From Rhipicephalus microplus (Eukaryota; Arthropoda; Arachnida; Ixodida; Ixodidae), in the NCBI RefSeq assembly GCF_043290135.1, contig NC_134703.1, positions 110,198,005 to 110,262,004 on the forward strand: a stretch of DNA of 64,000 nt, in the 5' to 3' direction. The notes below the pieces were generated by a model. It was not told the DNA's origin and searched no databases. It saw only the letters and a list, made by a program, of their open reading frames with translations. The position numbers and the translations under genes were made by a program. The stretch's first letter is position 1. Each line of letters starts with the position of its first letter. Positions 27,201 through 40,008 of this stretch are shown one piece after another.

Positions 27201-29975
27201 GGTGTGTTAGTGAATACATGGCGTAACCTCATGTTTTCAATGTAAGCGATCGCTCATCTAGCACACGCAGTAAGGGAGTTAGATGGAGTGAGACACTGGT
27301 GTCTCGGGAATATCACACGCAGCTCTATTATCTCGAGGCAAACGTTTTCTGAGAAGAACTGAAAGAGAGATGCCTCGAAACTTAAAAAGCAAAGTGCTTC
27401 TTTTGAAAAGCACAGTCTGACTGAAGGAGCGAAAGATCCGAGAGCGATCATTGAAATTTGTCACCCGCAGCGATTTCGCAAGATTGCTTTGTTGTAAGGC
27501 AAAGATATTTATTGCCTGCAACAGTTTTCTCCGCGTACTGCTTGTCACGATTTGGATATCAGCCAACTTTTCTCCAAGCTTTTGTCGATAAGGGTGATGC
27601 GTTATTGATCTTATTCACGTACATTGTTTAGCCAGTGAAGAGAAAAAAAAAGAAACAAGTCGGAATCTTGGACGTCAGCTACATGCCAAACCATAGTGAC
27701 TCTTGAAGGCTACTTGAAACTATGGAAGGCGCTGAGTTAAGACGAAGCGCATTAAAACAAACGTAATCAACAGCCCTGATGTAACATACGTACAAAAGCT
27801 TTTCTTTTTACTGGTTCATTGCTTAGAAATAGGAGTCAGAATTCGTATGATTTCTTTTACAATACAGTGAACAAAGTCCGGGCAAAAAGGGTTAGAGAAT
27901 GTTTGGAGAAGGTCTAGAAAGGGAGACTGGAATCCGCAGCTAGTCTAGTTGACGTCAGCAACTGCTGTTGTCTCGCAACTTTACAATCACAAACCGAGGC
28001 AGGTGTTTGTCTCCGCTTTCGGCTGTGAGGAGAACAAAGGCGCAAGTGAACAGCGCAAAGCCAGGTTGGCTGGAGAACAAACCGGACACCCGTAAAATCT
28101 CCGTCGATAAAAATATATAAAGATACATGGAGTGAGCAAGCTAGCGCAAACGGTCTAGCTGAAATCGATAAGAGCGAAGGTCTGAGCGAATAGTTTTTTT
28201 GCCTCCCATTTAAGCGTTTGAAGGCTGCACGATAAGTGTTGCTGTATTCATTACGACTTTTTATTTGCCTGCATGTTGTAAATTTTATATCCTAAACCAG
28301 AAAGCCAGTGCGCACTATTTAAGGGAATAAAAATACAAAGCGAAATTTATAGTAGCAGCTTTACAGACATAAAGTAACGAGAATGAATCGACTCCATATA
28401 TCTTACAATATTTCCTTTTCTTTTGATTTTTGCAGATATTAGCGACAGGTAGGCACTTATCTGCTTAGGTTGCTGTGCCTTGAAGGAAGCTCTGAATCAT
28501 CGTTACTTTTACTGCGCATATAAGCTAATTTCGTCACTACAGCCCAGAGAATCCAGCTGTATTTTCTGTACACATGTAATTCGACTGCAGTTTCTATACA
28601 TATTTTTTAAGTAATAGAGGTAAGGTGCACGCAAACAGCGGTCACTGCTCACAAAGTGTATATGCGCTTGGTAGGCGCATTATTTCTTGCAGCTCTTCTA
28701 GGAGAACACTAGCAGAATCCAGGAATTAAGATACAGTGATCTGAGAGACACAGTAATGAGGAGGTATAGGAAATAAAAAAAACGAGTTGAAAAAGGAAGT
28801 GCTCAAACTACGACGGACAGGTTCGCGTAATCAAGACGAATAACAGCTGCGAACCCTTCTCGACAGGAAGTGGAAACAGGAAAAAGGAAGCCCTGCGGGA
28901 CGAGCTTTCTTTCTTAAGTTTGCTTTTCGATCGTTTTTGTTCTTCTTCATATTATCAAGATAAACGCGCAGGAAATGCGCTGAACAAACTATTTTTTTAT
29001 TCCTTAAGGAAAAGAGGCGCGAGATTTTACGAGGGAAGTGGACAAAGGAAATTTATCAATGCTTTTCTCTTCATAGCGGAATCAGGTGGCCTTAAAGGGG
29101 GAAGCATATTAGGGAACCAAGACAGCCAGAAAGCCGAAAAACGTTGTCTGTTACGGAAGAAGAAATAAGAAAATAAATGGATGGACTTGTTATCAGCTAT
29201 AAGTAATACCTTGCGCTAACGACGGAAATAGCGCCTCAAATCTACGAGCAGATTAGGGAGGGAATATTGATTTTGTGATTATTATTGCAACGTAACTGGA
29301 CGAGGCGGATGAATTCAAAGAATAAGATTTAGAAGGTAAAGAAAAAAAAAACACAAGACAAACATAATGCGTGAATGGTTCGCCTGAAGTCTGTTTGAAG
29401 TAGGTTTTGTGAAGAAAATGACACGTAATTGCACGGTAACGACCTCATTTCGGTCATCTCTCGTTTAGACAAAGGCGAGAGAGATAGCGAGCTATCAAAC
29501 GAAAGCGCCAGCAAGAAAACGGGTCATCAGGGCTAACGCACTAAACGCTTGGGAAATAACGTGACTCGCAAAAGTGTGAGCGTACCTCCCCCCCTCTCTC
29601 CCGAAGTGTCGCCACCACCAGAAACGGCAATTAGGTTTTCCTCCCAGGGGTGGCGTATCTGCTAGAAAGGCGGATAACAGAGCTGCTGCTGTTAATCTTC
29701 GCGGGAAAAACTTTGAGTCAATCAGCCTAATCGACGCTCTAGAGCCGCCAGAGGTGCCGGTGGTTGTAATGATCATTGATTGAAGAAAACTGCGTGAAGA
29801 GACACCGATGGTGGTGTACTTGGAACATGCTGATGGAAAAGGGTACTTCAGTGCTGCCGTCTTGGGGAATCGCGACTGGACGTGACCCGCATCCTCCCGT
29901 CGCACAGTTACAGAACAACGAGTGTCGCCACCACTTAGTGGAGACCACGAGGACGACTACCGAGAGCGAAGTTTT
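24251..29975. other. No recognisable gene; possible 5' untranslated exons
   Basis: Donor-like 'ct|gtaagt' at 24911-24918. A GC-box-like GGGGGCGG near 26951-26959 lies about 30 bp before 'ctatatatgc' (26987-26996). An acceptor-like pyrimidine tract ends in AG near 29587-29605. Any of these could belong to the gene whose coding exon starts at 29976, but none is proven. Frames at 25245-25667 (-) and 24544-24891 (+) show no domain. Confidence 0.4.
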
Positions 29976-30774
29976 ATGACATTGCCGCCGAGCAACCACG
30001 TCGATCGAAAAAGCGCCCTCCGAGGAGAAGCGGAGCAGGAGTTTTCCCTGCGTGAAAGCGGCGTCCATTTGCATCGGGGAGCGATGAGCTCCCCGGCCAT
30101 CACCGTCAAAGCTGCTGAAGACTGCCCGAAAGTCGCCAGTGCCCAAACACCCAACTCGGGACACGCGAAACCAAAGATGCCCAAGGCAGACGAGTGCCGC
30201 ATCGTAATCACCGACTGCGACGGCGCCGAAGACGCCACAGACAGAGACAGCCGCGTCGCCGCCTGGTTAGGACAGGACGCCTCCGCGGCATCGTCAGCCA
30301 TCGAAGAAGGCGAACTGTCACGCTGCGACAGCCAGCCGCGCCGTCACCACAAGCACCGGCACAAGCGGCGCCAACGCAAGCATCACCACCACCGTCATTC
30401 GTCGACCCACAGCCGGTCGTCCCGGTCGGACGAGCCAACGGCGAGTCGCTGCCAGAGCAGCAGGCTCGTGGTCGAGGTTGACGACGACTTCGCGTCCGAG
30501 TGCGACACCATAGCCACGGGGCGCTCCGAGGGCGCCTGGTCCGGCTTGGCACCACCCGACAGGGACGAGCGAAAGCGCAAGAACAAGAGGAAACGAAAGC
30601 GGAAGCGAAAGCCCGGCGAGGAAATCGACGAGGACGAGGACAGCCAGGATGGAAGCGGCAAGCGCGACAAAAAAGCCGAGATGATTGTGGTGACTGTGAG
30701 TGCGGTTATACTCACCATCGCCCTGCTGCTCATCGGTATTACCCTGGCACTGACGCCTAAGATCGACGAGATGG
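29976..30774 (+). CDS. Coding exon of an unrecognised single-pass membrane protein (partial)
   Basis: The exon encodes 266 codons plus one base before a consensus donor (ATGG|GTGAGT). I start at the first in-frame ATG (29976); its context is weak, and a second in-frame ATG at 30084 is a possible start. The open frame continues upstream to 29922 without an ATG. Layout by residue: mixed hydrophilic 1-118; His/Arg-rich 122-149; acidic patch 168-176; Lys/Arg-rich 197-212; acidic 215-225; basic KRDKK 229-233; then one hydrophobic segment, about 236-258 (MIVVTVSAVILTIALLLIG...), followed by 'LTPKIDEMG'. The positive charges before the membrane segment suggest a cytosolic N-terminus with the remainder, encoded by later exons, outside or lumenal (type II-like). 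No signal peptide is seen. GC content and GC3 are far above the surroundings, as expected of a real tick coding exon. I do not recognise the family. Later exons were not found in the window. Confidence 0.75.
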
Positions 30775-30780
30775 GTGAGT
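30775..30780 (+). promoter_or_regulatory. Splice donor (GTGAGT)
   Basis: It lies directly after the codon for Met266 and one further base. Reading through gives a stop 2-3 codons later, so splicing here is needed to extend the protein. The sharp drop in GC after this point fits an exon-intron boundary. Confidence 0.65.
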
Positions 30781-33700
30781 GAGTCAACGTTTACGGTTAC
30801 ATTTATTTGTAAGAGCTTAATATGGGAAGCAAGAGTTGGGCAATAGAAAGTTTGCAAACACGTCACTTTTGGTGACTTCGTTAGAGCTGCCGATGCAGGT
30901 ATCGATTTTGGCTCGTGATACAAAAGCTTCTATCTGACGCAGGTGAGGTGGCAAATGTCGGTGATATATAGAACAGCAAGCTTTTAGAGAAGGTAATCAA
31001 AAATCACTTGCCTAAAAATAGTCCTGTTGAACTGTTCTGCGTAAAACAGTAGTCATAAACTGTAGCGTGCACGCAAAAAGTAACGCATCCTATGCAACAA
31101 TATAAAGAGTATTGAGGTCGCAATATTCGAAGTCAAGCCAAAATTTTTGCGGGAAACTTTCATTTCTCAATTAGCCATGATATTTTATTTCTGTAACTTC
31201 CTCTGAAACCGGCTGAACATGGGAGCGTACTGGTATCGCTAGACTTCGTGTTTGCCATTTGCAAACATTTATCAAGTGGACTACTTAGCGTCATCATTTA
31301 CGAAGTATCCTGTCTGTAGCTTGTGTAGACGTGTCACTGTGCTAGTGATAGCGTACGCATCATGCTTTGTAGATTACACGTGGAGACACAGAAGCACACG
31401 AAACAAAGTGGCAAGTCATACAGCTCGGAAAGACGAAACTCAGTTTGCTAAACTTTAGAATGTTTGTGAATTAGAACCAGGGCTGAGGGTACTTGCAGGT
31501 CGAGAAGACAGAGACTTTACTTTCGTAAATCGAGGAAGCCATAGCTGTAGGACCTCTTCCTTGCAAAATTAGTGGAAGTGAATTAGGAGCTCTTTCAAGT
31601 AACACAATATTGTTTAAACGAAGTTCTTTCAAGCAAGGTTTTCACAGAAAAATGTATTTTCTGCAATGGCGGATGAAGAAGAATAAGTTCTGTTGCTTCT
31701 GCGCACCATGCGCTCAATATTTTCATTCTTATAGGCAAATCAGTACGTTTTAGGTTATGTCCAAAAGCGTTTGTTATAGTATGTTTCTTTGAAGGGGTAT
31801 GGCAAAAGACAATATAATGACGAGATGATGTTTCAGAGAGCTTGTGCACATTTTGCGTTATAAAAATTTTTGATATTGAAATAAGCACAACTGAAAAATG
31901 AAACGGCTGGGATTCTTAGTGGTTTGCAATTCACGGTGTTTCTATTACGCAATGTTTGCTCAGTTCGCTCGGTTCTCATTCAGCGTATTTGTAAGTGTGA
32001 GTACACGTTTAGTGTAGACACGCTTAAGCGTATTGCGATAGCGTGTGATGCGCCGACTGTGGTATGCTTCTGTTTGACCTACGTATGAAAACAATATGTC
32101 AAAAATGAGAAAAAAACGCTGGATTTTCATTAAGAACAAATTTTTGAGACTGCACCGCAAGAAATGTTTCTGACAGACACGTTATCCGGTTACTTGTGCA
32201 CCAGTAGACACGCATATTTTTCTATTTTGGTGGAAGTGGTGGAAGTGCCGATTGCTATCGTATTAGAGCTCTTCACCCCAGTAGTGAGGCGACTTCACAT
32301 ATTCTATATTGCCCGTGGGGCAATACATGCGTGCACATCTCGACCGAAGCGAATGAATTGGGTTATTTTCCTTCCCTAAGGCACGATTTGGTTCGAAAGT
32401 ACACTCTTCGTACTCATTTAATCGCTTTCACGCGCTGCACGACAAGAATACTCCGCTGGAAGAGGACAAGAGAACGTGATTCCCGACATGTTTTCAGTAT
32501 AACACAAGACGTTTGAAGAGATAGTGACGCTGCTGTGCATAAATACAAACGGAGTGCAAGAACCCAACAACTTTCGAGTGTGGCGAGATGAGAGGAAGTA
32601 GTGGTGTCGCAGGGGTCAATCTGCCGGTCGGAGTCAGCAAACAGCACGTTTAGCATCTCCGGCATTGTCGTGTCAGAACCGCCGGAGACAATCACAGTCC
32701 GTTAGCAACAAAGCATTGAGCACTGGTACTAAACGCTTGGGATATGTGAGACACCAGCTTAGCCGTAATGAACGCACATTGCCTGAAACAGGTGGGCTGG
32801 CATGTCCCTGAAGGGTGGAGTAACATCTTGTCCGTGTACTCTCTGGCCTGTCGGGCGTTGTTTTCTTACAAATACAGCAGGGAAGAAGCAATAAAGTACC
32901 ACTAGCCGAGCAGCTATCGGTTCTCGGCCAGCGCTTGTCTTGTTTCCCTGAAGTGTTTTTTTTCCTTTTTAGCGCTAAATTAAGAAGTCAGCTATCCCTA
33001 CGTTCACAATGCTTTCTTAATTTTTCAGTTGTGTATGATGTAGGAATGACAGAAATACGCCTAGTATGCTTCTGCTAGAATATTTGTACATTGAGAACAC
33101 CCCCGGTGCCATAAGGGGCCCAGGTTAAGCCTTATACGTCCCATGTATTTTTCGGAATTTGAAGGTACCGTTCTACAAGTGACTAAAAGAGATTCCAAAT
33201 CATTCACATATCATTTCCTTGGCACATTTTCGCTTCTTCAATTAAAACAAATTTAGTGAAAGCTCACTAGGGTTGGAATTTTGGTCCATATCTATCCATC
33301 TATATGATCTAAATGTTATGTCAGTTTGCGTCTTAAAAACTTGCTACACAAAACTGTGAAGTGCTTATTTCGATTCCAATTCAGTATTTGTGTGCATTTA
33401 TGCAGAATGAATGAAAAAAATATCAACTTTTTATCGCAGAACTTTTTAGAGGTAATGATTACTACATAATAAAAACGAGGGCTTTAGATTATCTGTATTA
33501 AAGTTGAAAAACTACTGAAAGGCAAACCAGGTTTGCGTAAACACTATACAACTTCTTTAGTATCAGCAAGCATGGTAATGATTATAAAACTAAATTTCTC
33601 ACTTCGGGGCCACTCGCCTTGCTTGCCTTGCTAACTTTCAGAGATTGTGCAGCTCTGCACGTGATGTAGTATGGATTGTGGTCAACATTTTCCCGTACAT

Positions 33701-34337
33701 TGAGTGTACTTTGGCCAAGCTTCGAACCTAATAATTTCAGAATTTTAACTCGTGTGATACTACATTTGTTACACAAAAAACTGTATCAAATTTTGTAATT
33801 CTTTAGGTTCTGAAGCCCAAAAAAACACCGAAAACATTCTTCGACGCAGTTCTCATTAGCTCAACACTTTCACTGCACAGTTTGCATCGACAAGAGAACT
33901 GTATTGGTCGCCACGAAATTTCGTACTCGCCGAACTCCTTCTTTGCCCTCAACATCTTGCTTTATCAGCAAGCACGACAGAGACAAGGTGTAATGAACCT
34001 ATAATCTGCACGTGTTCGAACATACGCACTCCGACGAACAATGAGATATAAACAGGCGAACAGCCGTGTGAACTGCTGCAAGCTGACTGTATGCCATGTT
34101 ATTTCTGCATGCCTCAGAATGCTCTTAGGTTTGGTGTTCTTGCTCATTGTTAATTTTACGTAAACATCTTCGCAATTTTTTTTTTCGCTGCAAACATTGT
34201 TAATATAAAGTAGCCAAGGTAGTATGAGCCTTAACCTCTCCTCAGCAAGACTGCTACAATAGAACAAAAGAGAGCAGGACAGCATATTTGGACTGCCTTA
34301 AAACTTACCTGACAATTTCATATACACAGCTGTCTTC
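30781..34337. other. Probable intron; no recognisable exon or repeat
   Basis: AT-rich sequence after the donor at 30775. Short frames such as 31252-31458 (+), 32414-32695 (-) and 32673-32891 (-) have no domain and no GC-rich coding signature like that of the upstream exon. Confidence 0.5.
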
Positions 34338-34576
34338 GATTGATCTATATGTTGGGTTTAACGCCCCAAAATCACCATATGATTATGAGAGACGCCGTAG
34401 TGGAGGGCTTCGGGAATTTCGACTACCTGGGGTTCTTTAACGTGCGCACAAATCTGAGCACACGGCCCTTAACATTACCACCTCCATCGGAAATGCAGCC
34501 ACCGCAGCCGGGATTTGAACCCGCGACCTGCGGGTCAGCAGCCGAGTACCTTAGCTACTAGACCACCACGGCGGGG
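34338..34576 (-). mobile_element. Ruka-like SINE, near full length
   Basis: A complete order on the minus strand: A-box region ('tagctactagaccacc' on plus), 'gacctgcgggtcagcagccgag', B box ('gggatttgaaccc', one base off the consensus), body, tail 'tgatctatatgttgggtttaac'. Flanking strings 'agctgtcttcg' (34328-34338) and 'agctgtttccg' (34580-34590) match at 9 of 11 positions and may be a decayed target-site duplication. Confidence 0.93.
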
Positions 34577-37500
34577 CTGAGCTGTTTCCGGACAAACATT
34601 TTGCCTTTCATGCACAAACTTTTTTTAAATAAAAAAATGAGCCTAGGCATAGAGCACATACGAGAGGCTCCTTCTGAGTGTTCATATGCGCGTTCACTAA
34701 CTACGTGCTTTCAAGAAAAAAATAGTTTTCGGCTACAAACAATACTTCTTCAGAATAGAACGAATGTGGAAAACACCCACAAAGGGGCACCCTCGAATTC
34801 TAAAGAAAAAGAGTGGTGTTTTCTGTTAAACTTTCCCGCACCATTCCGCTTGTTGGGAACCCTTTCCGCTGTGTGCTGTCTTCGCGACGCGACTGCAAGA
34901 AGGAATTGATGTGAGAACACAAGCAGTGAACTCCACTGTTTGCATGAAAAGTCTATTTAAAAGTTACAGAACCGGGTTATTTCCCCCAGAAAATTATGGG
35001 TGAATTTGGATAGGCCTAATGTGGTCGCAAAACCATCGTTTTCTTGGCTAGCACGCCGCACAGATATTGTTTATGTCTAGGTTCATTTTAAATACGGAGA
35101 CCCAAGTTTACAAACGGCGCTGTCAAAAACACGCGTAGTCGTTTGAAAAAAAAAAGGATAGAAAGCGTGCCGTCAGCTGGTGTGGTGTCATGACATGAAG
35201 AAGCTTACAAACAGTGTAGCTAGTGTGAGCCTCAAAAACGTGATCGGAATGCTTGGTGGTTCTCGCTTTGATGCTTCGGTGGGTTTCAGTGGCGATTGCC
35301 CTAGATTCTTTCCCGGCACAACTTCCGAAAAACGACGTGCTTCCAGAAATAAAGGAGTACGCATTCGTGAAAAATGTCGAAGTGCCCACAAACACAAGAG
35401 TACACTAGCTTTTATAATATATCAGTAGGATCACATATGTGCTTTGGGATGCTACTCGAATGCGTATAGGCCGTTCTCTTCTTCCTTCTTTTCTTATTTC
35501 TCATTACTAGTCGATTGTGTAGCTTCCATCCCGCCAAGCCTCCCTGAAAGCCTTCTGCCCTTCACGTGGTTTTCCCATACAGTATATCAGTAAGTCTTGC
35601 GCTAGTGTCCATGGAAGCTGCAACGTATGGCACTTCAGCCAACATGGTAGTGAGGAGTGATGCATGAACTTCTATAACGTTTGTTTTTTCGCTTCCCTTT
35701 GACTCTGTGTCGCCGTCAGCTATTCGAGAGACAAACTTCGGAAAGCGTTGATAGTTCGTCTTCGCCGCTTTGACCTTTTAAAAGCGCACATCAATTCAAA
35801 TGGGGTCATGAAGTTCACAATCATCTATTCTTTTGTTCTAAATAAACGCCAAAACACAGCAATGAACAAAGCCACAGGCGTGTTCGAAGCCACTTGCTCG
35901 AATATTAAGCTGCGGGGGACCTGAAGATTTGCCGGCTTCCAGACTGTTGTGTAGAGCAAGAGACGGCATGTCCGAAACACTTTAATTAAACATGGATTAA
36001 AAAAAAACAGAAGACTTCTCGCCCCCGAGTGATCGGGAGCTCGTGAGGAGCAATGGCGCTGATGATGAACAGTGTCGGCTAGTCTGGCAAAGAGGAAGTT
36101 CCAACATAAGCAAATCCTTGTACTAGCGCTAATTTTCGTGGGGGATGTACAATTGTAGTGCCAGTGTTTTATTTAGTAAATATTGACTCCATGGTTTGAC
36201 AGTGCCTCCGTGATTCCCCCATACTTGACCAAGCAATTAAGTCATCACCTGACGTCATGTTTGGTGAAGTCATAGCCCAGGTATCACGAAGGCATAATGA
36301 CTTTGCAGATATTCGCTATCCGTGACGTCACAATGGTGTCAAATGATGACGTCCTCACGCTATGATGATTTTTTTGCAATATTTCGTATGGTCAAGGGCG
36401 TCAATGGTCACACTTCACGTTTGATGAGGCAGGTAAAGCTTTCACCCTAATAGTAAAGACGACGAGACTCGGGAGCCATTGTAGCATCAAGTCAGCTTCT
36501 CCATTTAAGAAGTAGGAAACGCTTTGACAGTGACTTGGATTCACGTAACTTTAAGACTGACCCTTTTTGAAAATTGTTTCAAAAGTGAGCAGTTATTCTG
36601 AAGGATTAAGAGTCGAGCATTGTGAGCGCTTTTAAAAGATGTGTCAGTAGTTTGTTTGGTCGTACGTACCGGTTGGCGAAGCATAATACAATCTCAACAT
36701 AGACTATGTAAATGTCACGTGCCACAAAAAAGTGCTCACGTTATTTTTTGAATGATCGAACTTTTTCATTTCTGAACTGTACAAAAATTAAACGTCAGTG
36801 GCTTCTGTTTGGGGGGAACAATGTTTCTCTTTTTTTTTATTCTGATGGAATACTATGAAGTTCGATGAAAGCTATTCTGCACTCATCTTCTGATATATTT
36901 CAGTTGTAGTTCTGTAAGAAAGGAAGTTCATTCATTTTCTTGAGGATCTTGCTTTATTTTTCTAAAGAAGTCTAGCCTGCACATTTGGCACACAACAGAG
37001 ACGTGTAAAAAGGCTCAATTTATGAGGAACTACGAAAGCATATAATGAATCTTTGATAAGACGCTCCGGTGTTTACATTCCGCGTGCATGACGCAACATA
37101 CACAATTATCAAACAGCTTAGGAGTTCGTCAACAGAATATGCTTACGTCGCCACAAAAGGCACCAAGTATGCTATAGTACTATGATAGATAGGTCTTATG
37201 TAGAATATGTATATAAGTAAAAAAGAAATATGATGAACACGCAAGACAGAAGTGGTCTATCACTAGTTCAAGGAACCTTAAGTGTCTTTGAGATTCATGG
37301 AAAAAAAAAACGCGTGCCCAATATTATCTGCTCTATAATATATTGACTACGCTTGTATTCAATGTTGTGAAATACGTTACACTGCAGTAAAAGCGAAGTC
37401 TTCATAAAATGTTGAATTGTGTTGTGGTCTAGGAGAGCAGACTTGGATTTTAAAACATCTCGATTGTTCAAGGCGAAAAGACATAGAATAGTAATTTGCG

Positions 37501-38165
37501 ATGAAACAACCATCGACAGTCGCTGAAGAACACCTTGTTAGCACGTAGATGAGCGAAAGTTCAGAAAGGTTTCGTCAATAATTTTTCTAATGAATTATGT
37601 CAGCGCCTTCGTTCTAGTGAGTCAGAGATGGCTCCGCAAGTTCAAGTTTCAAGCACAGTGAAGAAAATTTGATTCATGGTATAGGTTAACATCGAATTAA
37701 ATTTGAAGTACTGAACATGCAATGCGTCGAGAATCTTACATTTTTTTTTATCTCGACGATCGTTTTCGTTGAGAGCTGTCGTGGTGTTCTGTGGGCGCCT
37801 TAAGACTGCCGTTTCCTTTTATAGTACACGTCTGGCGAAAAAGAAAACAAAAAAAAACTACTTCGCTGACTACCTCCACCAGAACGAAATTATTGAGGAA
37901 GCTTTGTCTTAGTGGTACCAAGTCCGAATGAAGTGAAGAGCTTGGCGGTCTGCTTTATTGCTCGTTACTTTCCTCTTTCTTTTTCCTCTACTTTGGGTTT
38001 TCTGTGTCGTTTTGTCTTCGTTTATTTCAATTTCGTTGTTTTTCTTCTCTTCGATTGAATATCGCTTTCTATTTCTTTCTTTTCGATTTCTTTGTTTCTT
38101 CATTTTCCAGTCCTTTGCTATACGATATTATGCAAGGCTCTACTAGCGTGCTCTACTGCCTGCAC
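34577..38165. other. No recognisable gene
   Basis: Overlapping opposite-strand frames at 35123-35428 have no domain. TGACGTCA-like strings cluster at 36250-36356. A pyrimidine-rich stretch lies at 37965-38115. No repeat family could be named. Confidence 0.5.
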
Positions 38166-38226
38166 AGCCGAGTGAGTGGTTCAGACGCATGCCTCGAGTC
38201 GTGGGTACGGGGTTTTTAATTCTGCT
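38166..38226 (+). repeat. tRNA-like sequence, possible head of another SINE
   Basis: 'agccgagtgagtggttcaga' resembles a tRNA-Ser/Leu D-arm and A box with an insertion. 'gtgggtacggggttttta' sits where a T-arm and B box would be but has lost the GTTCGA core. It cannot fold as an intact tRNA. A decayed tRNA-derived SINE head is the best guess. Confidence 0.3.
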
Positions 38227-39900
38227 CCACTTTAAAGTATTATGGTAAATTTTCTTTTTCTCTTCCTCCAGCTTTTGTCTTTGTGTACTTGTCTTCGCTC
38301 CCATCAGAGTTATCGCATCTTACGCCGGAACAATCGGCGCACGTGTTCTGAGAGCGAAGCGGTAGTTTTAAGAGGAGGATGAAAAGAGTTCTGGCCGGTT
38401 CGTGATGATGATCCTTCCCATTTACCCGTCGCTAACCAATACTTGGCTTAAATGGTTCCGCCGTTAAAAAACGCCGGCCCTGAGCAGAACGCGCCGCAAC
38501 GCCAGAGCGAATGTTTGTGGAGCACTCCACATGAAGGCCTTTGCAAGCTCTTTTCGTGGGCGAGTACAGCAGCGAAAAAAAGGGAAACAGGTCGATTTTA
38601 TGGTTGATATATTCTGATCCATTTCTTATAAAGCTCATATTGATGACCACTGGCTGGATTAAGCCGACGAATGCGGTATTTCTAGACATAAAAGAATGTG
38701 GCTATGAAATAAAACACGCTTTTCATCACCTATGTATAGCTATTCCTACCAGCCATCCGCATCGACTTCTTTCGTAAGCCAATTCACATCCAGGCGCAAG
38801 GTCGCTTACTTCATAAAGTTGTGTTCGTATTGGAATTTTTCTAGGAATACACTTTGTTAAGTTCGCCGCCAGTTCTGGCCAAAATGGCCATGGTCTAATG
38901 CACAAGACGGTATTACTTCGTAAATTATTTTTTGCACTCACAAGCAGGTCGTTACGGGCATTACTGAACACAATTCGAGCTAGAACGCAACACAAAAAAG
39001 TAACTATGCGTCCGCGTTAGTTCAGAAGGAGTACAAGGTTTATGCGTCGATCAGATGTTCTCAGTGGAATTTCCAAAATGACTCTGGTCGTGGAGGAAAG
39101 ATTTCTACGGCACACCGTGCTTGTTAAACTTATATATCTCGTGGATTAGCAGGATTTCTACTCGAAAATTAGTGCAGATGCAAAAGCTGGTCAAGAAACG
39201 AAATTCGATAAAACGGAGCTGCTTAACTGGCTGCGATGTTTGCATCATAAGTGGGAATTGCTACTATCAAATGCATCATTGTGTTTGGCACATTTGCATG
39301 TGAGCTAACAAGCTTGTGTGGTGCAGGTTGATATAAGCCCCACGCGGCTCGACCAGTTTTACGCTTAATCGCAACATTGAGTGCATTTATTTGCGTTTAT
39401 ATTTATTTATTTTAGTTTTGAATTCTTCAGCATTTTGAATGGCGTAATTTGGGTACGTTGTGAAGATAACTGAGCGTACTTTAAGCTTCTATGCAACTGA
39501 AACTCTTAGGGAAATGTTTGTAATCAAAAGAGATAAATGAAACTGGACAACAAGGAAAGCATTATCATCGAAGTTCCCATATAAATGTTTGCGGTGTTTT
39601 TCACCATTGCGTGTGCACCATAATATGTTTTAGCGTCACACCACCAAATAGACTGCTTGGGTGTCTATAACGTGCAATTTGGGTTAAATCTAAGAGAGCA
39701 CCAGAACTTCAATATTATGTTAGGAAATCACGAATTCCAAATATTATTGTCAAAGACCTTGAGAGGGTATGGAGCCAGAAGTTATCATCATCCTTAGTAA
39801 TGAACTCCAAAGAGGTAGCCCAATTCTTAATTAAGGTAACTTCTTGGTCGTGGCGAGACTGTTACGTCGGTATAAACAGTGGCTTTTCTATCATTTATAC
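38227..39900. other. No recognisable gene
   Basis: AT-rich. Frames at 38432-38689 (-), 38541-38777 (+) and 38726-38995 (-) overlap and lack domains. Confidence 0.5.
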
Positions 39901-40008
39901 TTTTTTTTTTCCTTCCACAGTACAGGGTTGGTTGCCGGGCTCAGCTCAAGTTAACCTGCCCGCCTTGCTTCTATTGCTATTTTCTCTCTCTCGCTCTTTC
40001 GCTTCATC
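39901..40008 (+). mobile_element. LINE 3'-tail fragment
   Basis: A poly-pyrimidine tract ending CAG, then 'tacagggttggttgccggg', 'gttaacctgcccgccttgc' and a TCTC-rich end. It matches the layout of the tail of the LINE at 42690-42776 ('tgcagggtagcaaaccgg', 'gttgacctccctgcctttc'). Only the last ~100 bp of the element is present. Confidence 0.65.

Noticed and set aside
29922..29975. Upstream extension of the host exon frame
   Set aside because: It starts with GTG, not ATG; in a eukaryote the first usable in-frame ATG is 29976.
29957..30923. Minus-strand frames of 114-201 codons opposite the host exon
   Set aside because: They are shadows of the GC-rich exon: Arg/Ser/Val-rich, without domains, and contradicted by the donor site and membrane segment on the plus strand.
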